DNA of 64,000 nt, taken from Maratus speciosus (taxonomy: Eukaryota > Arthropoda > Arachnida > Araneae > Salticidae). Numbering within the stretch: the first letter of the stretch is position 1; each line of letters starts with the position of its first letter. Positions 1 through 12,854 of this stretch are shown here, piece after piece. The stretch is taken from positions 521,363,451-521,427,450 of the forward strand of contig OZ010795.1 of the NCBI GenBank assembly GCA_963932465.1, given 5' to 3'. The position numbers and the translations under genes were made by a program. Below the pieces are notes generated by a model. That model saw only the letters and a list, made by a program, of their open reading frames with translations. It was not told the DNA's origin and searched no databases.

Positions 1-1422
1 AATTTAAATTAAATTCTGAATTCAATAAACATAAAATGCACTTTAAAGAAAAACTAATAACAACTATACTATTCAATTTATCAATTAAACTATGATTAAT
101 TCAGAAACTTGTAGGGAATTAAAATGATTATAATATTACTAATAACCTTTGGAGTAAGATTTTGTTTTGCTAAATGCATTTTTAAAATAAAACTAATAGC
201 TGTTTTAAAAAAGTGTAACTGACTAAATTTAAATTTAAATCCTAATAACGTTTCTTAATAATATGCAATCATCCATAGCATATCAGATACTTCAAACCTT
301 TCCTTGTACCGCAGAACGTTTTCTGCAATAAGACTTGTTAAAATATTATTATCAAACAAAAGTTTTTTTCCAAGCATTAAGGTCTTCTTTATTTTATACA
401 TTGCTGTTATGTACGATGGATTTATTCTTTACGAATTATTTTTGGCGATGTGCGTTTTGAAAAAAAAACATAAAATTATTCATAAACTAAAATAAGTATT
501 ATTTCACGATAACTTATCTTTTTAAAAAATACGAAAGAAAAAAATCTGAATTTCAATATAAAAATAAAAAATATTATAATTTCCATTAGTATACTTCTTG
601 AAATTGGATTATTTTATGTATTAGATTTCTATATCATGGTAAGACCTAGGATTACTATGATAAATTACAGGTAAGATAATAAAATAGTAAAAAATATATG
701 ATTTAGACAGAAAGAGTAATGATTTATAACGATACCACTGAAGAATGATAATAAATCACAGTATTGATATGTAGGAGTGTGTAAGAACACACCGACGCTT
801 TCCATGCCGTCCAAGGTAGAAAAATAAAAGGCAGACAAATACTTTTCAGTCTCATATTATGAGAAAAAACAGTATGAAATGTTATCTTCCTTCTGAAAAC
901 TAATTTATAAATTTAAGAAACGAGATATTTTTCACATAATTTCTGAATAGCATTTAGTTTTATAAAAGGGCTTTATCTATAATCAATATACGAGTATACA
1001 AAGGGACTGCGCTTTTGGGAGAACAATGTTTGACTGCGAAGAATAAAACCCTTGCAATTGCATAGCTCATAAAATGTTTCATAGAGCAAAATATTTATCT
1101 TATTTTTGAGGAATTTATTATTTTAAAACGTTACATCCAGTTCTCACGATAAAGAATGTTTAATTTAAAAAAAAAACTATACTAATAAATGAAAGTTTCA
1201 CTCTGTGTGTGTGTCTGTCTGTCTCAAAATTTGCATGAGGATAGTCCAATGCATGTCCTGATGCATCTGAGGCTCAGATTTTTTACCTTTTTTTATATTT
1301 AGCTGATATATTAATTATAAACTCATAAAAAAAAAGCGATCTGTCATTGCAAATCGGGGGAGACATGCGCCCGCATTTTCAATCCCTTCATTCTGGATCA
1401 TGTAGAACGGAAGGTATATGCT

Positions 1423-1478
<56 letters not shown>

Positions 1479-1564
1479 CACACTACGTCCAAACCGTTTG
1501 GGATACGGAGAAAAGTAAACATTTTCTTAAATTTCGTAATGGTACGTCTTAAAAGCCGAAATTA
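1..1564. other. AT-rich DNA without a recognisable gene
   Basis: No coding signal is visible. The stretch is AT-rich, with a (TG)n/(TCTG)n tract near 1203-1225 and a run of 51 T at 1424-1474. The two short ORFs here (304-495 and 1347-1595) have no recognisable motif, and the second reads straight through the poly-T as polyphenylalanine, so neither is called a gene. Confidence 0.7.
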
Positions 1565-3134
1565 CACTGAGTTTCATAATAATATGAACACTTAGTGATT
1601 TTTTGATATTCTGGCAAAAATTCATAAATAATTATTAGAAAACTTCATTCTCGAGACCAATACAGTAATTTTACATATTACATAGCTGTAAAAGAAATGT
1701 GAGACTTTAAATTAATTGAAAATATGAATTATCTAAAAAAAAAATGTGTTGCAAAATTACATGAACATTGATCGAAATTATCACTAAACGAGCATGGAAA
1801 CTGTACAGGAATATTGAAGGCCACTCCGAGAAGAAGAAACCGAAATATTCAAATTAGTTCAGCATATAAAGATACTTCGCAGACTAGAAATTTTCAAACT
1901 TCACCGCAAAGTGTGTTCTAGAAGTATGGGTCGTAAAAGCGCTTTAAGTGGTTTTGAGAAAGGGAAAATTGTGGCTTTAAAGGATCAAGGGCAATCGGCA
2001 AGGGCTATCGCAAAATAACTGAAAAGATCTCCAGATGTAAAATTAAATTTTCTTCGATTAAAAGAGGATTATATCTCAAAGTCTCCTGGACGTCCGCCAA
2101 AGCTGTCCAAAAGGGAAAAAAGAGCCATATTAAACAGAATGAGCAATAGGAAAACAACTTTAGACGAACTTTCAAGAGATCTATTGTTAGCAGTGTCAAA
2201 AAGTTCCTTGTTCAGAGTAGCCAAGAGCTCTAAGATGACGAGGTACAAGGAAAAAAGTCCCAACCACGTATAACTAAAATACATCAGCAGAATTGCCTGG
2301 ATGGGGCAAAGGATCACATGTCCTGTAAGTTAGAATATGAAAGAGTAATATTTTTCGATTAAAAATTCAATTTGGATGGTCCGGACGTTTTTTCTTATTA
2401 TTGGCACGATCTGCGCAAGAAACCAGAAGCATTTTCAAGACGCCAGCAGGGTGTAGGTTCACTCACTGTTTGGGCTGCGTTTGGATTTAATTATTGGTCA
2501 CAGTTGCGTTTCCCTCTGGCAGAATGAGTGCACTAACCTACCACGATCTACTTCAAGAAACCTTGCTGCCATTTGCTAAGGAAATTGGCGGACCTTTCTG
2601 GATGTTCTAACACGATAATGCATCCATCCACACGGCAAACAGCACCTGTAAATGATTTCTTAATAATGGTGTACATGTAATTCCATGCCCACCTGTTTCT
2701 CCTGATTTAAATCCAATGGAAAATGAATGGATCCTACTAATTAGAGCTGTTTACACAAATAGAAAACAATACGCCAGAATTCCAAAATTAAAAGCTGCTA
2801 TGATCTTCCACTTTAATAAAATCAATCAAAATATGTTTAAAAGCTTGGTCCATGCCGTGCCTGATGGCATTTTTACATTAATTAAAAGATCTGGTGCATA
2901 CACTGGCTATTGATCTATATTTCTGGCAAATGTTCATATCATTATGAAATGACTCAAAATGAAAAAAAAAATATGTTTATTTTATGTATAAAACGCTGTT
3001 TCAATTAAATTTCGTTATAAAATAAAAGTATTCGTTCTATTTCTAACACTGATTAGATTTCAGTTTGTTTTGCAACATTTTCTTCTTTTTTATGCTTGAA
3101 AAAATGGGTGTTCACATCATTTTGAAACCCAGTG
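1565..3134 (+). mobile_element. Tc3-like Tc1/mariner transposon, inactive
   Basis: A 1,570-bp element is bounded by imperfect terminal inverted repeats. The left end is CACTGAGTTTCATAATAATA and the right end, read inward, is CACTGGGTTTCAAAATGATG. A TA dinucleotide lies immediately outside each end (1563-1564 and 3135-3136), as expected for the TA target-site duplication of Tc1/mariner elements. Inside is a decayed transposase in the same orientation. A second, inner copy of the end motif occurs near 2935-2960; subterminal binding-site repeats are known in Tc3-type elements, so this may be such a site. The element is dead because its transposase has several stops and at least one frameshift. 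Confidence 0.9.
1926..2913 (+). pseudogene. Tc3-like DD34E transposase pseudogene
   Basis: Reading starts at ATG 1926 with MGRKSALSGFEKGKIVALK, typical of the N-terminal helix-turn-helix of Tc3-like transposases. It continues through a GRPPK motif to a C-terminus ending in GAYTGY. The first catalytic Asp is at 2357-2359 but is followed directly by a TAA where a Glu/Asp is normally found. The second Asp (DNASIHT) is at 2614-2616 and the final Glu (NPMENEW) at 2719-2721, with exactly 34 codons between them as in DD34E enzymes. Stops fall at codon 31 (2016-2018), after 2360 and between the second Asp and the Glu, and the frame shifts near 2270. No functional protein is expected. Assignment to the family is firm; the subfamily name is by resemblance. 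Confidence 0.9.
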
Positions 3135-3157
3135 TAGTTTGAAAAAATATTGTTGCT

Positions 3158-3210
<53 letters not shown>

Positions 3211-5283
3211 GATCTTTTTCGCGAATATATTTTTCTCTTTTTCGGCATCTCTTTCCTAGGGCCGCTCAATCTAAAAGATACCGGTTAAAAAAAAATTATG
3301 TATTTAAAGTTGAGACACTCTTCTTTCCGACGAGAAAACCTGTTTTCAAAAATACGAAATATAAGAATAATAATAATTAAAAAAAAATCGCCCTCGGAGA
3401 CGATCTTTCTTCTACGCAAAAATATAACTAAACTCCCGTATTCCGACACAATCTTTTTAGAGCATTTCGGCAGACCAGATTTACATCACCTACAAAAATT
3501 TCAAAACTTTCTGATTAGAAATGTCAGTCATTTCGAAAGATAATAACTTTTTTTTGGTTGTTTTTAAATAAATGACCCAACATACAAACAAACCAAAATA
3601 AAAAGCGAAAAAAAGTATAATTTTTTTACAATTGTATAATATTTTTCCGCGAAAATTTTTACACAGGCTGCAAAAAATTTTTATATTTATAACCAACAAA
3701 AAATTCAAAGTGTTCGAACAACAAAAACTATTTAACAGAAAACTATGAAACGTTCTACACGAAAAAAAGGACAAGAAAATTATTATGATCAAATGATTAA
3801 TGATCAAATGATTATGAAATATACCTAAGTGCGATTTTTCGAAGAATAGTCAAAGAATCTACCAGAGTAACCGAACTGATTATTCAGAATATATATATAA
3901 TTCAGAATGTTAAACTTCTCTTTCTTCCACTGAAATCCATTGTCTTTACTATATATTTAAGAAAATGTTTTATAATATACATAAAAATTTTCTCATGTTA
4001 AAAAAGAATTTTCATTCTTAAAAAATATCCAACTTTTCCCTGAAAGACATCAAATCAAAATACATCCATTATTATGCATCAACTACGAAAGAAAACTGAA
4101 AATCGAAAATGAAATATGCCTAAGAACTGTTTGTCTAAAAATAATAAAATCATCTCTCAAAACACCCAGAATGATTACTTAGAGCAAAATATTTCCTACG
4201 CATTGTTCCACTTCATGAAAGTTTATACTTTCTAAGAAATTTAAGTTCCGTTTTCAAAAATATTTATACAAGTAGTTGAGTTATGTTAAACAACAACCAC
4301 AAAGAAAATAAATAAAATGAAAAGATAAGAATAAATTTATCATTTCAAATATTTGAGAATCACCTTAAAAAGGAAGAATCAATAACTTAAAATTATAAGT
4401 ATAAACTTTTGTCTAAGTATAATACATATTTCAAATTTAATAGCAAGTGTAAGCATAAAATATTTTAAAAAGTAAAACGCCTTAATGTACAAAGCAAACA
4501 CATACTAAATTTCCTTCTACTATTCATATGATAACAAAATATTTTTTTTGTATAAATTCAAACATTATTTATTTTTCCATAAAAAACAAATCACAATACA
4601 TCGACTGTTACACATCAACAACAACATAAAACATAAAATAAATGAAATATGCTTAAGAAAGAATTTTCTACAAAATAGTAAGAGGAAATTGTTGAGAGTT
4701 TAACTGATTTTTCTTAAACTCAAAATATGAATCTGAAAATTTTAATTATTTTTCGTTTTATTTAATGGTAGACATAATTGATTAAATAAAAAAAAATTAC
4801 TATTCCAAATTACTTGTAGAATTTCGAAATGAGAAAGCTGCTGAAATAGAAACACTGTAATTATCTCTCACGACAAACAAAATCATCTCTTAGAATATTT
4901 TTTTCACCATAAACTGTACTGTATATAAACTGTACATAAACTGTTTATGCAGGTTTCTACCTTCTAAGGAATGGTATTTAGTTTTTGAAAAAAAATATGC
5001 GCAAGTACTATACACATGAATATGAATATGATATACTATACACATGAATAGTATATGAATAAAAAAAAAAGAAAAAAAAGCATCAAACATAAAAGGAAGA
5101 AAGCAAATTTATCATTACAAATGCTTGCCAATCATTTAAAAAAGAAAAGAAAAAAAAAAAAACAAGAAATCGCTTAAAGTCACAATAACTTTAAAAAATC
5201 TTATGACGTCAAAGTACAAAGCAGAAATATTTTTAATTTGTTATTACTATTAGTATAATAGTATGTTTAGATAATTTACTGTA
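3135..5283. other. AT-rich DNA with poly-A run and diverged repeats
   Basis: No gene is supported. A run of 46 A lies at 3163-3208. A motif beginning CAAAGAATCTACCAGAGTAA near 3852 recurs in diverged form near 4150-4260 and 6380-6500, including a shared TTCCACTT..ATGAAAGTT segment, so the region is partly built of old repeat copies. The ORFs at 3298-3543 and 3490-3807 have strongly AT-biased, low-complexity translations. Confidence 0.6.
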
Positions 5284-5555
5284 CACTGTAAAAAAAAGGA
5301 CCAGATTGCCTAAAGGAATCGGAAAAATAGTTGCCCTTATCTTACCGGAAAAATTTCCGACCCAGCTCGGAATAAAATGAGTAAAATCGGAATAAAATCC
5401 GTAAAATTGGAATAAAATCCGTAAAGTACCGTTTTAATGAAAGTTTCCCTTTTTTACGGATTTTATTCCGAGCTGGGTCGGAAAATTTTCCGGTACGATA
5501 AGGGCAACTATTTTTCCGATTCCTACAGGAATACTGTTCGGATTTTTTTACAGTG
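5284..5555. mobile_element. Foldback MITE, CACTGTAAAAAA ends
   Basis: A 272-bp near-palindrome. The left end CACTGTAAAAAAA is matched at the right by TTTTTTTACAGTG, with TA directly outside both ends (5282-5283, 5556-5557). Each arm of about 125 bp carries the same text, for example GGAATCGGAAAAATAGTTGC and CCGACCCAGCTCGGAATAAA, in opposite orientation around a short centre near 5430-5450. No coding capacity. It belongs with the other CACTG-ended elements near 24.6, 25.5, 28.4 and 34.3 kb. The TA duplication suggests Tc1/mariner-type mobilisation, but no autonomous partner is seen. Confidence 0.8.
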
Positions 5556-5587
5556 TATTTAGTGTAACATATTGAGTGCTTTTGAAA

Positions 5588-6305
5588 ACTATATTTATCC
5601 AAATCACAAACCGTGGCAATATTATCGATTAGGAAACCGCTGTTCCTTTAAAATATTGATTAAAATACTAAATAATATACTTTAAACATTTCTCAAATTT
5701 AAAAAAAAAAACTAGCACAATTTACAAAGCCACTAACTCGTACCTTTTAAATAAATGAAAAGCATGTAAAACTTCATCGAGTTTTTTCTAGTCTTCATCG
5801 TAATTTACGCAATTTTGCATTACATATTGAGCACATTGTATTATATTTTGTGTTACAGCACTTTTTTCTTCTACTCTAGTCCGACTCTTTTGCGGAAGCA
5901 AGATTCGTAAGTCCCCAGCCACGTCCCGAGTGAAGACTCTCTAGCGAAAGCAACGTTGAAAAAAAAAAAAAATCAAAATTGAAACCGGACAAATTTAAAA
6001 GAGAAATTACACAAATTGAAGCAACCGAAAAGAGGTAAGGGAGGGCTCGGGGCGATGAAGCTACCGAACGACTCCTAGGCACTTCGAGCTCATCATTAGT
6101 ATCTAAAGATACTATTATTTATCTAAATCATAAGTCGTTGTAACATTATTGATTAAAAATTCGCTGTTCCTGTAAAATATTGATGAAAATATTTAATAAT
6201 ATACTTTAAACGTTTCTCAAATAAAACAACAACAACATCAACAAAACTTACAAAACCGCTAACTCTTACTTTTTAAATAAAAGAAAAGCAAGTAAAACTT
6301 CATCG
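5588..6305. repeat. Diverged direct duplication, two ~195-bp copies
   Basis: The segment 5588-5782 (containing ACCGTGGCAATATTATCGAT and ending AAAACTTCATCGAGT) recurs at about 6110-6305 with many substitutions but the same order of words: CGCTGTTCCT..AAAATATTGAT, AATATACTTTAAAC.TTTCTC and AAAACTTCATCGAGT. The offset is about 522 bp. The spacer holds a slightly GC-richer stretch at 5875-6085 with a minus-strand ORF of 68 codons that has no recognisable features. Confidence 0.7.
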
Positions 6306-6719
6306 AGTATTATACACGAACAACAAAATAAAATTTACCATTAAGGAAAACGGAATTTTTGTAACAACGATTTTTCTAAACATAGTCAAAGTATTTCTCG
6401 AAGTAACCAGAGTGACCACTCAGGGAAAAATGTTTCTTATACTTTGTTCCACTTGATGAAAGTTGATGTTTTCTATAGAATAGAATTTCCTTTTTAAAAA
6501 ATTTTTATATAAGTAAAACATACATATTAAAAGTAAATAAAAAGAATCTTAAATAAAATTATGAAAGCGAATTTATTGTTTAAAATACTTAAGTTACATT
6601 TAAAAAATAAGAATCGATATCCTAAAAATTGAGATACCTGAAATAATTTCATCACATTAAAACACTAATAAATGATATTTTTAATTTCGTATAGATTTGA
6701 AAGCTGCTGTTTTAATTAA

Positions 6720-7264
6720 CCTTCTCGTTACCCTGAGCCTCATATGAGGCTCCTACTTCGAATTGCAATATTTGAAAGAAATAAACTATTTTTGTTAATT
6801 CCAACACCTAATAGTGATAGCATATGTGCATACATTTACTATTATGATTTTTCTTATGTTTCAGCATTTAATAATAATAATATTAATAAAAGTTTTATTA
6901 ATCATTAGTAAACCGTTGGCGTTTCTTTTAATTCAAACATATGTTTCAGTCTTTAAATTTAACTTAGGGACTCCTTTTCCGAATTAGTAATTTATGATAA
7001 AAGATAAAAAATGCTACTAAATTTTTTTATGTTTGTTTAATCTGGTTGTAATACGACATTTTCCAAACGTCTTAAAAAATTCTTCCTTAGACTATTTTTA
7101 TAGGAAAAACATACAACATAACTACATTCGTTAGGTTTCTGTAAAGAACACATTCTTTAAATTTAAGTAAACTGTAACTTCTGTGATTTCCATTGCTACT
7201 TTTAATTTTGTTAGCGTAAAAGTAATTTTCCCCAAACTTGGAAAAAAATTCGGTACCGAGAGGG
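6720..7264. mobile_element. piggyBac-type MITE with TTAA flanks
   Basis: The element is flanked by TTAA on both sides. The ends are CCTTCTCGTTACC on the left and, read inward, CCCTCTCGGTACC on the right: 13-bp TIRs differing at two positions. TTAA target sites with short CCY-type TIRs are the hallmark of piggyBac-superfamily elements. A 20-bp hairpin motif GAGCCTCATATGAGGCTC lies just inside the left end. The roughly 545-bp interior encodes nothing recognisable, so it is non-autonomous. A second, shorter element with similar ends is at 62366-62589. Confidence 0.75.
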
Positions 7265-7540
7265 TTAAATATGTAATACAATATATTTTTATGAAAAAAT
7301 CATTCTTACATATAATATGTGATTTAATGTTATATGTTTTTCTTTATATCGTATAGCTTTTAAGATAAGGTGTGCAAGTTCAAATTTTTGGAACTAATTC
7401 CATTGCGGTCACACACTATGTTAAATCTCTGTTCATTTACTATAGGAAAACACATACTCCATAATTTTATCTTTTCAAATATATTTTTTTTTATTTATAT
7501 CTTATTTTAGTTTGCACTCTGCGTAATGCATATAAACGTG

Positions 7541-7578
<38 letters not shown>

Positions 7579-7739
7579 TTACAGATATTATATTTGTGAA
7601 TTACTAAGTTAAATGATACCTTACTGGATAGATTTACTGTTTGTCTTATTCGATATTATTAAGTAAAACAGAATTACAATGAGCTAAAATCAAATATCTA
7701 TTTTTGATTTGTATTTATATACCATCATAATTGATTTAA

Positions 7740-8359
7740 GGGGACGAGGGACCTTAAAAATCTATTTTTTATTTTTTGTAAATTTCACTTTAAATATTAC
7801 TCAAGGGTACATTATATGCATTATGGCATGCATTTACCACGAAAAAAATATAAAAGCAAATTTATCTTTGAAAAAAAAATGGAATTTTACGCGTCTTAGA
7901 AATTTTCGAAATGCCCCCTGCGCGTTCCATATCAATGAAAATCCCCAATATTTTTTATAAAAGTTTGGTTTATATCTATAAATAAAACTGTGCATCGAAT
8001 TTTATATATTTGAATATAAAAGTATAAAAAAAATTCAAAATTTTTTGAAATTTTTTCGAAAAAATTTCAATTTCTTTTTTTATTTAAATATATAAAATTC
8101 GATGCACAGTTTTATTTATATATATAAACCAAATTTTTATAAAAAGTATTGGGGAGTTTCATTCATACAGAACGCGCAGGGGGCATTTCGAAGATTTCTA
8201 AGACTACGCGTAAAATTCCATTTTTTTCTCAAAAAAATTTTTTTTTGTGTGATAAATGCATGCCATAATGCATATAATGTACTCTTGAATAATATTTAAA
8301 GTGAAATTTACAAAAAATAAAAAATTGATTTTTTAAGTTTTTTAAGGTCCCTCGTACCC
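7740..8359. mobile_element. Long-palindrome foldback element with TTAA flanks
   Basis: A 620-bp element made of two inverted arms of about 285-300 bp around a short AT-rich spacer (about 8020-8080). It starts GGGGACGAGGGACCTTAAAA and ends with the inverse, TTTTAAGGTCCCTCGTACCC. TTAA lies outside both ends (7736-7739, 8360-8363). Arm landmarks appear in both orientations: CATTATGGCATGCATTTA, GCCCCCTGCGCG against CGCGCAGGGGGC, and AAAATTCGATGCACAG against CTGTGCATCGAATTTT. There is no coding sequence; the ORFs here are translations of the arms. The TTAA flanks suggest piggyBac or Kolobok-type transposition. Confidence 0.8.
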
Positions 8360-8363
8360 TTAA

Positions 8364-9269
8364 AGAAAAAAAAAAGTAAAAAAAAAAAAATGGCATAAGA
8401 GTGTTTTTAAACTTGTTCAATATATAGGGATATTCTTGGAAATTTACGCAGGCTCTACTGGGTTTGTAAAAATAAGTATAAACATGCACTTTTTGGTGTT
8501 AATCTGTTGATATGAAATTTGTGCCTGAGTAATGTTAACGTTGTCTCGTTGAATTAATTTACAATTATCTTATGTAAAATTTTAGATATACTTATAATCA
8601 CATATTAAGTATCACCTTTACAGTTGTGATAACATTCAAAAATTGTTGCTGTTATACACACACCTGATTTTTTTTTTTTTTTTTAATTCGTTCATATTAT
8701 GGTGTATAAACTTTTGGGAGAAGTATATAGATAACTTTTTTATTTTAGACATTTTCAGTTTTAGGCTAAACCTTTCCAATTTTGCCCACACATGCATTAA
8801 GTCACGCTTTCATGTGAAAATTCTAATTCAAGATTATTTAAGAAACCAACAAAAAGTTTCAGAACACAAAACTATCTGAACACTGTTATCAGTCTGAGTC
8901 ACACGCGCTTACGATAGAATAAATTTTATTTCGTCCTTTAGCACTAAACAATCCATAGAACTTATATAGAATGCACAATTGAATATCACGAAAATTCAGA
9001 TGAATATCGCCTCTTTCATTCCCTTTTTAAAGAATCTTTTTATTAATTTTTTTTTACCCCCCAACACACTCGAAACTAAATTTTAACTTCAAAGTGTGTT
9101 TTAAATATGTTCATGTGGATCACAGTGAAGATCTATTTGTCTGTCACCCTCTAGAGACACAAATATTAGATAAGTGTCCCAATTAATTTCAACGCTAGTG
9201 TATAACATAGACTCTTCTCAGAAATGCAAAACTTCCGAAAAGATTAAAAGTTCTTAATCTTAATATTAC
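8364..9269. other. AT-rich DNA without a recognisable gene
   Basis: I see no coding, RNA or transposon signal here beyond poly-A and poly-T tracts (8368-8393, 8667-8684). Confidence 0.55.
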
Positions 9270-10110
9270 ACTATGTGAAAATTACTTAAAAGATGATAAA
9301 ATATTTAAAAAGGTGTTAAATTGCTTCAATATTTCTTAGTACTTTCAACTATATACACAACCTTCGTCAGCGAATGCAAAATTAAAAATAGTGTTATTAG
9401 CATCTTGTTTTCAAATTTCACGTAGTTGGTGTCGAAAGGAGTGGCAGTGTAAGTCTTTGTAAGTCTTTCAAAGTAGCAACATTGGCATCTAGTTAGTGTC
9501 AAAATAGACCGATCTCGAACGATCAAGTTTCTGGAGTATATGTAATTCCACTGAAAACAGAAAATATTTAGCTCGAATACACAGGAATGACTTCTTGTAA
9601 ACTTAACGATCGTATTAAAGAACATTTGAGAGATTTGAAGTACAACAGACAAGCCAGCCCTGTCAAGACTTAACCAGAAGCAGAATATACAAGTTAATTT
9701 CGAAGATACAAAAATTATATGCCCTTTAAAGAATTATTATGATTTATATATCCCTGAATCTATAGAAATTATTACTGAAGAAAATACTGTTTGTAATGAC
9801 GTTTCATCCTACAATATACCCAGAATTTGGCTCAGTTTGCTTAAAGTATCATAAAACGAGTAATATTTAATTTCCCTACATCCATGTTTTATTTTCCCAT
9901 TGTTTCCCGGATCTAAAAATTGACTTCCACTTTCATTCCTTTCGACACCAACTACGTGACATTTGAAAACAAGACGTTAATAGTAGTATTTTTATTTTTG
10001 TATTCTTTGACGAAGGCTATGTATATAGATGAAAGTACTAAGAATTATTGAAGTAAAATAAAACCTTTTTAAATATTTAACAATCTTTTAAGTAATTTGC
10101 ACATATCGTA
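9270..10110. repeat. Inverted repeat with ~170-bp arms and ~480-bp loop
   Basis: The left arm (about 9270-9455) contains TTCTTAGTACTTTCAACTAT, CACAACCTTCGTCAGCGAAT and CACGTAGTTGGTGTCGAAAG. The right arm (about 9930-10100) carries the complements: CTTTCGACACCAACTACGTG, GACGAAGGCTATGTATAT and GAAAGTACTAAGAATTATTG. Arms are imperfect with small indels. No clear target-site duplication was found, so it may be a foldback transposon or an inverted duplication. The 108-codon minus-strand ORF at 9326-9652 lies across the left arm and shows no protein motif. Confidence 0.65.
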
Positions 10111-11166
10111 AGTTTAACTTTTTAAAGATGAATTTAGCATTCTATTTATTTATTTGCTAATTAAAATTTCCTATTTATATAAAAAGTGTTATTTGTAGTT
10201 GTTTTCTTTGATATTTATATTTTATCAGTAGCGGAAAATTATTGAACTGTTAAAGAATAAAATATATATATATTTTTTAAATTTATTTGTACCATGATAG
10301 AAATACATTATTTATAAAAGAAAAAAAACACAATATATATTTAACCACTGTATTAAGTTTAGGAATTTTACATTTGTAATATCACTGATTTTTCTATGTC
10401 GGCATTCTATGCAAGAAAGAGTGATAAATACTCTTAAAAAAATAATTAATTAAAATAAAATACTCCTACAAATAATACTGATATTTAAATTCTTGCTTCG
10501 CAGCAGATACCTGAGATATGTTTACATTTAAACAAGAATTTTAAAAATATAAACAAATAAGAATTTAAGGGTAAATAATAATCTCATAAAGACAAATAGC
10601 ATTTTATTGCTGTTTTTGTTCAACATAAAAGTTTAAACATAAATCTTCCCGAATGTGGCATGTTTACCTTTACGATCTATTGTACTTTATTGAAAGCGGA
10701 GATTAGAAGCTCAGTTCTTCAATCTGCGTAAATTTTCCGGTATTTTGTGAATTTTATGACATAAATTATGAAATGTGTTTTGGTGGAAATTTTATATGAA
10801 AAATGCTTTCCGATTTGTAAAGAAAGGTAAAGCGTTTCAAATAAAGGCACATATTTTTTTTTAATTTAATTTCTAAAGAACTTAAACAATTACGCTTCAG
10901 AAGATTACTAAATATGAGTTATATCTGTGTAATCATTATGTATCATTTAGGGGGTAAAGTTTCAACAAACAATGTTTTCTTGTAACGCAAAGGAAATGTC
11001 CACTTTAAAGAACCTTATGCATTTTAAACTACTTTTTTATTACCAAAAACATTTTACGATAATCTAAATCAAGTATATATATATATGGGAAAATATTAGG
11101 GTCAGTTAAACAGGGCTAGATACTATAAGTCCCGCTCCTTCATCAACAAGTTTAATTTTTAGTAGA

Positions 11167-11197
<31 letters not shown>

Positions 11198-12780
11198 TAT
11201 CAGAGGCTATGGATAATTATCACATTTATATTAAAATTTCACATTCAAAAAAGAAAATAATGTAAAAAAAATTACTTTTAAATAAAAATTTCTAGTTAAA
11301 AAACTTAAATAATCATTTATTGCTGTTTGAAAATCTGTCTTTCTGATAAACATGCACAGTGAACAAACAATTAATACATAATCAAAAAGTGTTGATAGAT
11401 CCGTTTACAGTTATACTGTATTTATTACACTGTTTTTAAGTTTGCATCATTTTAAATGTAAATTTAGAATCTAGTTTCTTATATACTGATCTGATATGAC
11501 ATAAACAGTATCATTTTAATAAGTATTTAAATGTATTTTAGAATCTTTTTTCCGCTGTATTTATTTATTTTTATTCTAGAAAGGTAGCCCGTCAAAAATG
11601 ACGGAAATTTGGGTATAAAGATATATTCAACTCATGCGCAAGAATATGAGTTTTTCTCGCTTGTTCCACAGTGATAGATGAAAATGACACATTTTAAGAA
11701 CGAAACACATTTATGAAAAACAGTGTACAGTAGAAGATCACTAATCAGCACAGTTTGGTTCCAAGTGATCTGCGGATTTCAAACTTTTGCGGTCATGTCT
11801 ATTCAATCTTTGTTTACATTTTTTTTCAGTTCATATATTGGACAATTTAGATTGTTAAATCTTAAAAATAAACAAATTGCACACTTGAAGTAAGGTAAAA
11901 ACTGTTCAACTATCGTATACGATTTAATGAAATGGTATTATACGTGTGTGCTTCACGATCATGGTTACGACGTTGGTGAAATTGGTTGCAACTTGTCAAA
12001 ATCATAATTATGTGGGCCGCTATAACAAAGAAGTAACCAGTTTTCAATAAAATTTCTGATATAAAGTAGTTTTCAAAAACTTGTGAAAAATTCCCGGCCG
12101 TTCTGATGTTATGTCAGTGCTATGGATAATATTTGTAGCACTGAAGAATTTCCATATAAATGTGGAATTTAGAAAAGCTTCTCCAAAAGAAAGATTCTAA
12201 AATGACGTTGTAATTCTTCTAATATCGGGCCTTGATGTTGTTTACCGAAATCTAATAAATACAGTTATTTTGAATATTACAACAGAATTAAACAGCTACA
12301 CTTATTTAACTTAAACCCGCTGTTACTTCAATGTTATTTTTTAGCATTAAGAAAGAAAATTATTTAATTTTTTTGAATCATGCATTTATAATTTTTTTCA
12401 TTATTTAATAACTGAATAATGAAAAAATATGTTTTTGTTCTGAGCTCACAAATATGACAATAAAGTAATGTAACTAAGAGATATTTTAAAATAAAATCTT
12501 TGTGAATTCAAACCATTAACAAACGATACCGCCACCATTTTACCTACTATGTATTTATGACGTCATAAGAATATTTTCGATTGATTGTTGGAGAACTCAC
12601 TTTATGAATGATTCCCTCAATGTTTTAATATTTTTTACGATTCACGATGAATGAATCACTTGTGTTTGTTTAGGTTTATGGAATGAGATATTAAGCTGTC
12701 AACCTAATTTCAACTGAAGTTACCCTTGGATATATGCAATTTTTAATCGAAATTAAAAACAATGCTTTGATCTCGAAATA
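10111..12780. other. AT-rich DNA; possible Tigger-type end near 11730
   Basis: No gene is supported. At about 11727-11770 the text CAGTAGAAGATCACTAATCA resembles the CAGT..TCACTAATC ends of pogo/Tigger MITEs, but I found no matching opposite end, so it is only noted. A run of about 22 T lies at 11169-11190. Confidence 0.5.
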
Positions 12781-12854
12781 AGATGTTTTAGTGTATATAA
12801 TTGGTTACGTCTGTTAATTATTTATTTAGGTACTTTTCCATTAAAAATTCATTT

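Noticed and set aside
304..495. 63-codon ORF MYRRTFSAIRL..
   Set aside because: AT-biased composition, no motif, no start context or splice context; typical of chance ORFs at this base composition.
1347..1595. 82-codon ORF with a polyphenylalanine tract
   Set aside because: The Phe run is the translation of the T51 homopolymer.
7709..8489. Three ORFs of 65-86 codons on both strands
   Set aside because: They are translations of the arms of the palindromic element 7740-8359.
9326..9652. 108-codon minus-strand ORF
   Set aside because: Lies over an inverted-repeat arm and shows no protein motif; length is plausible by chance.
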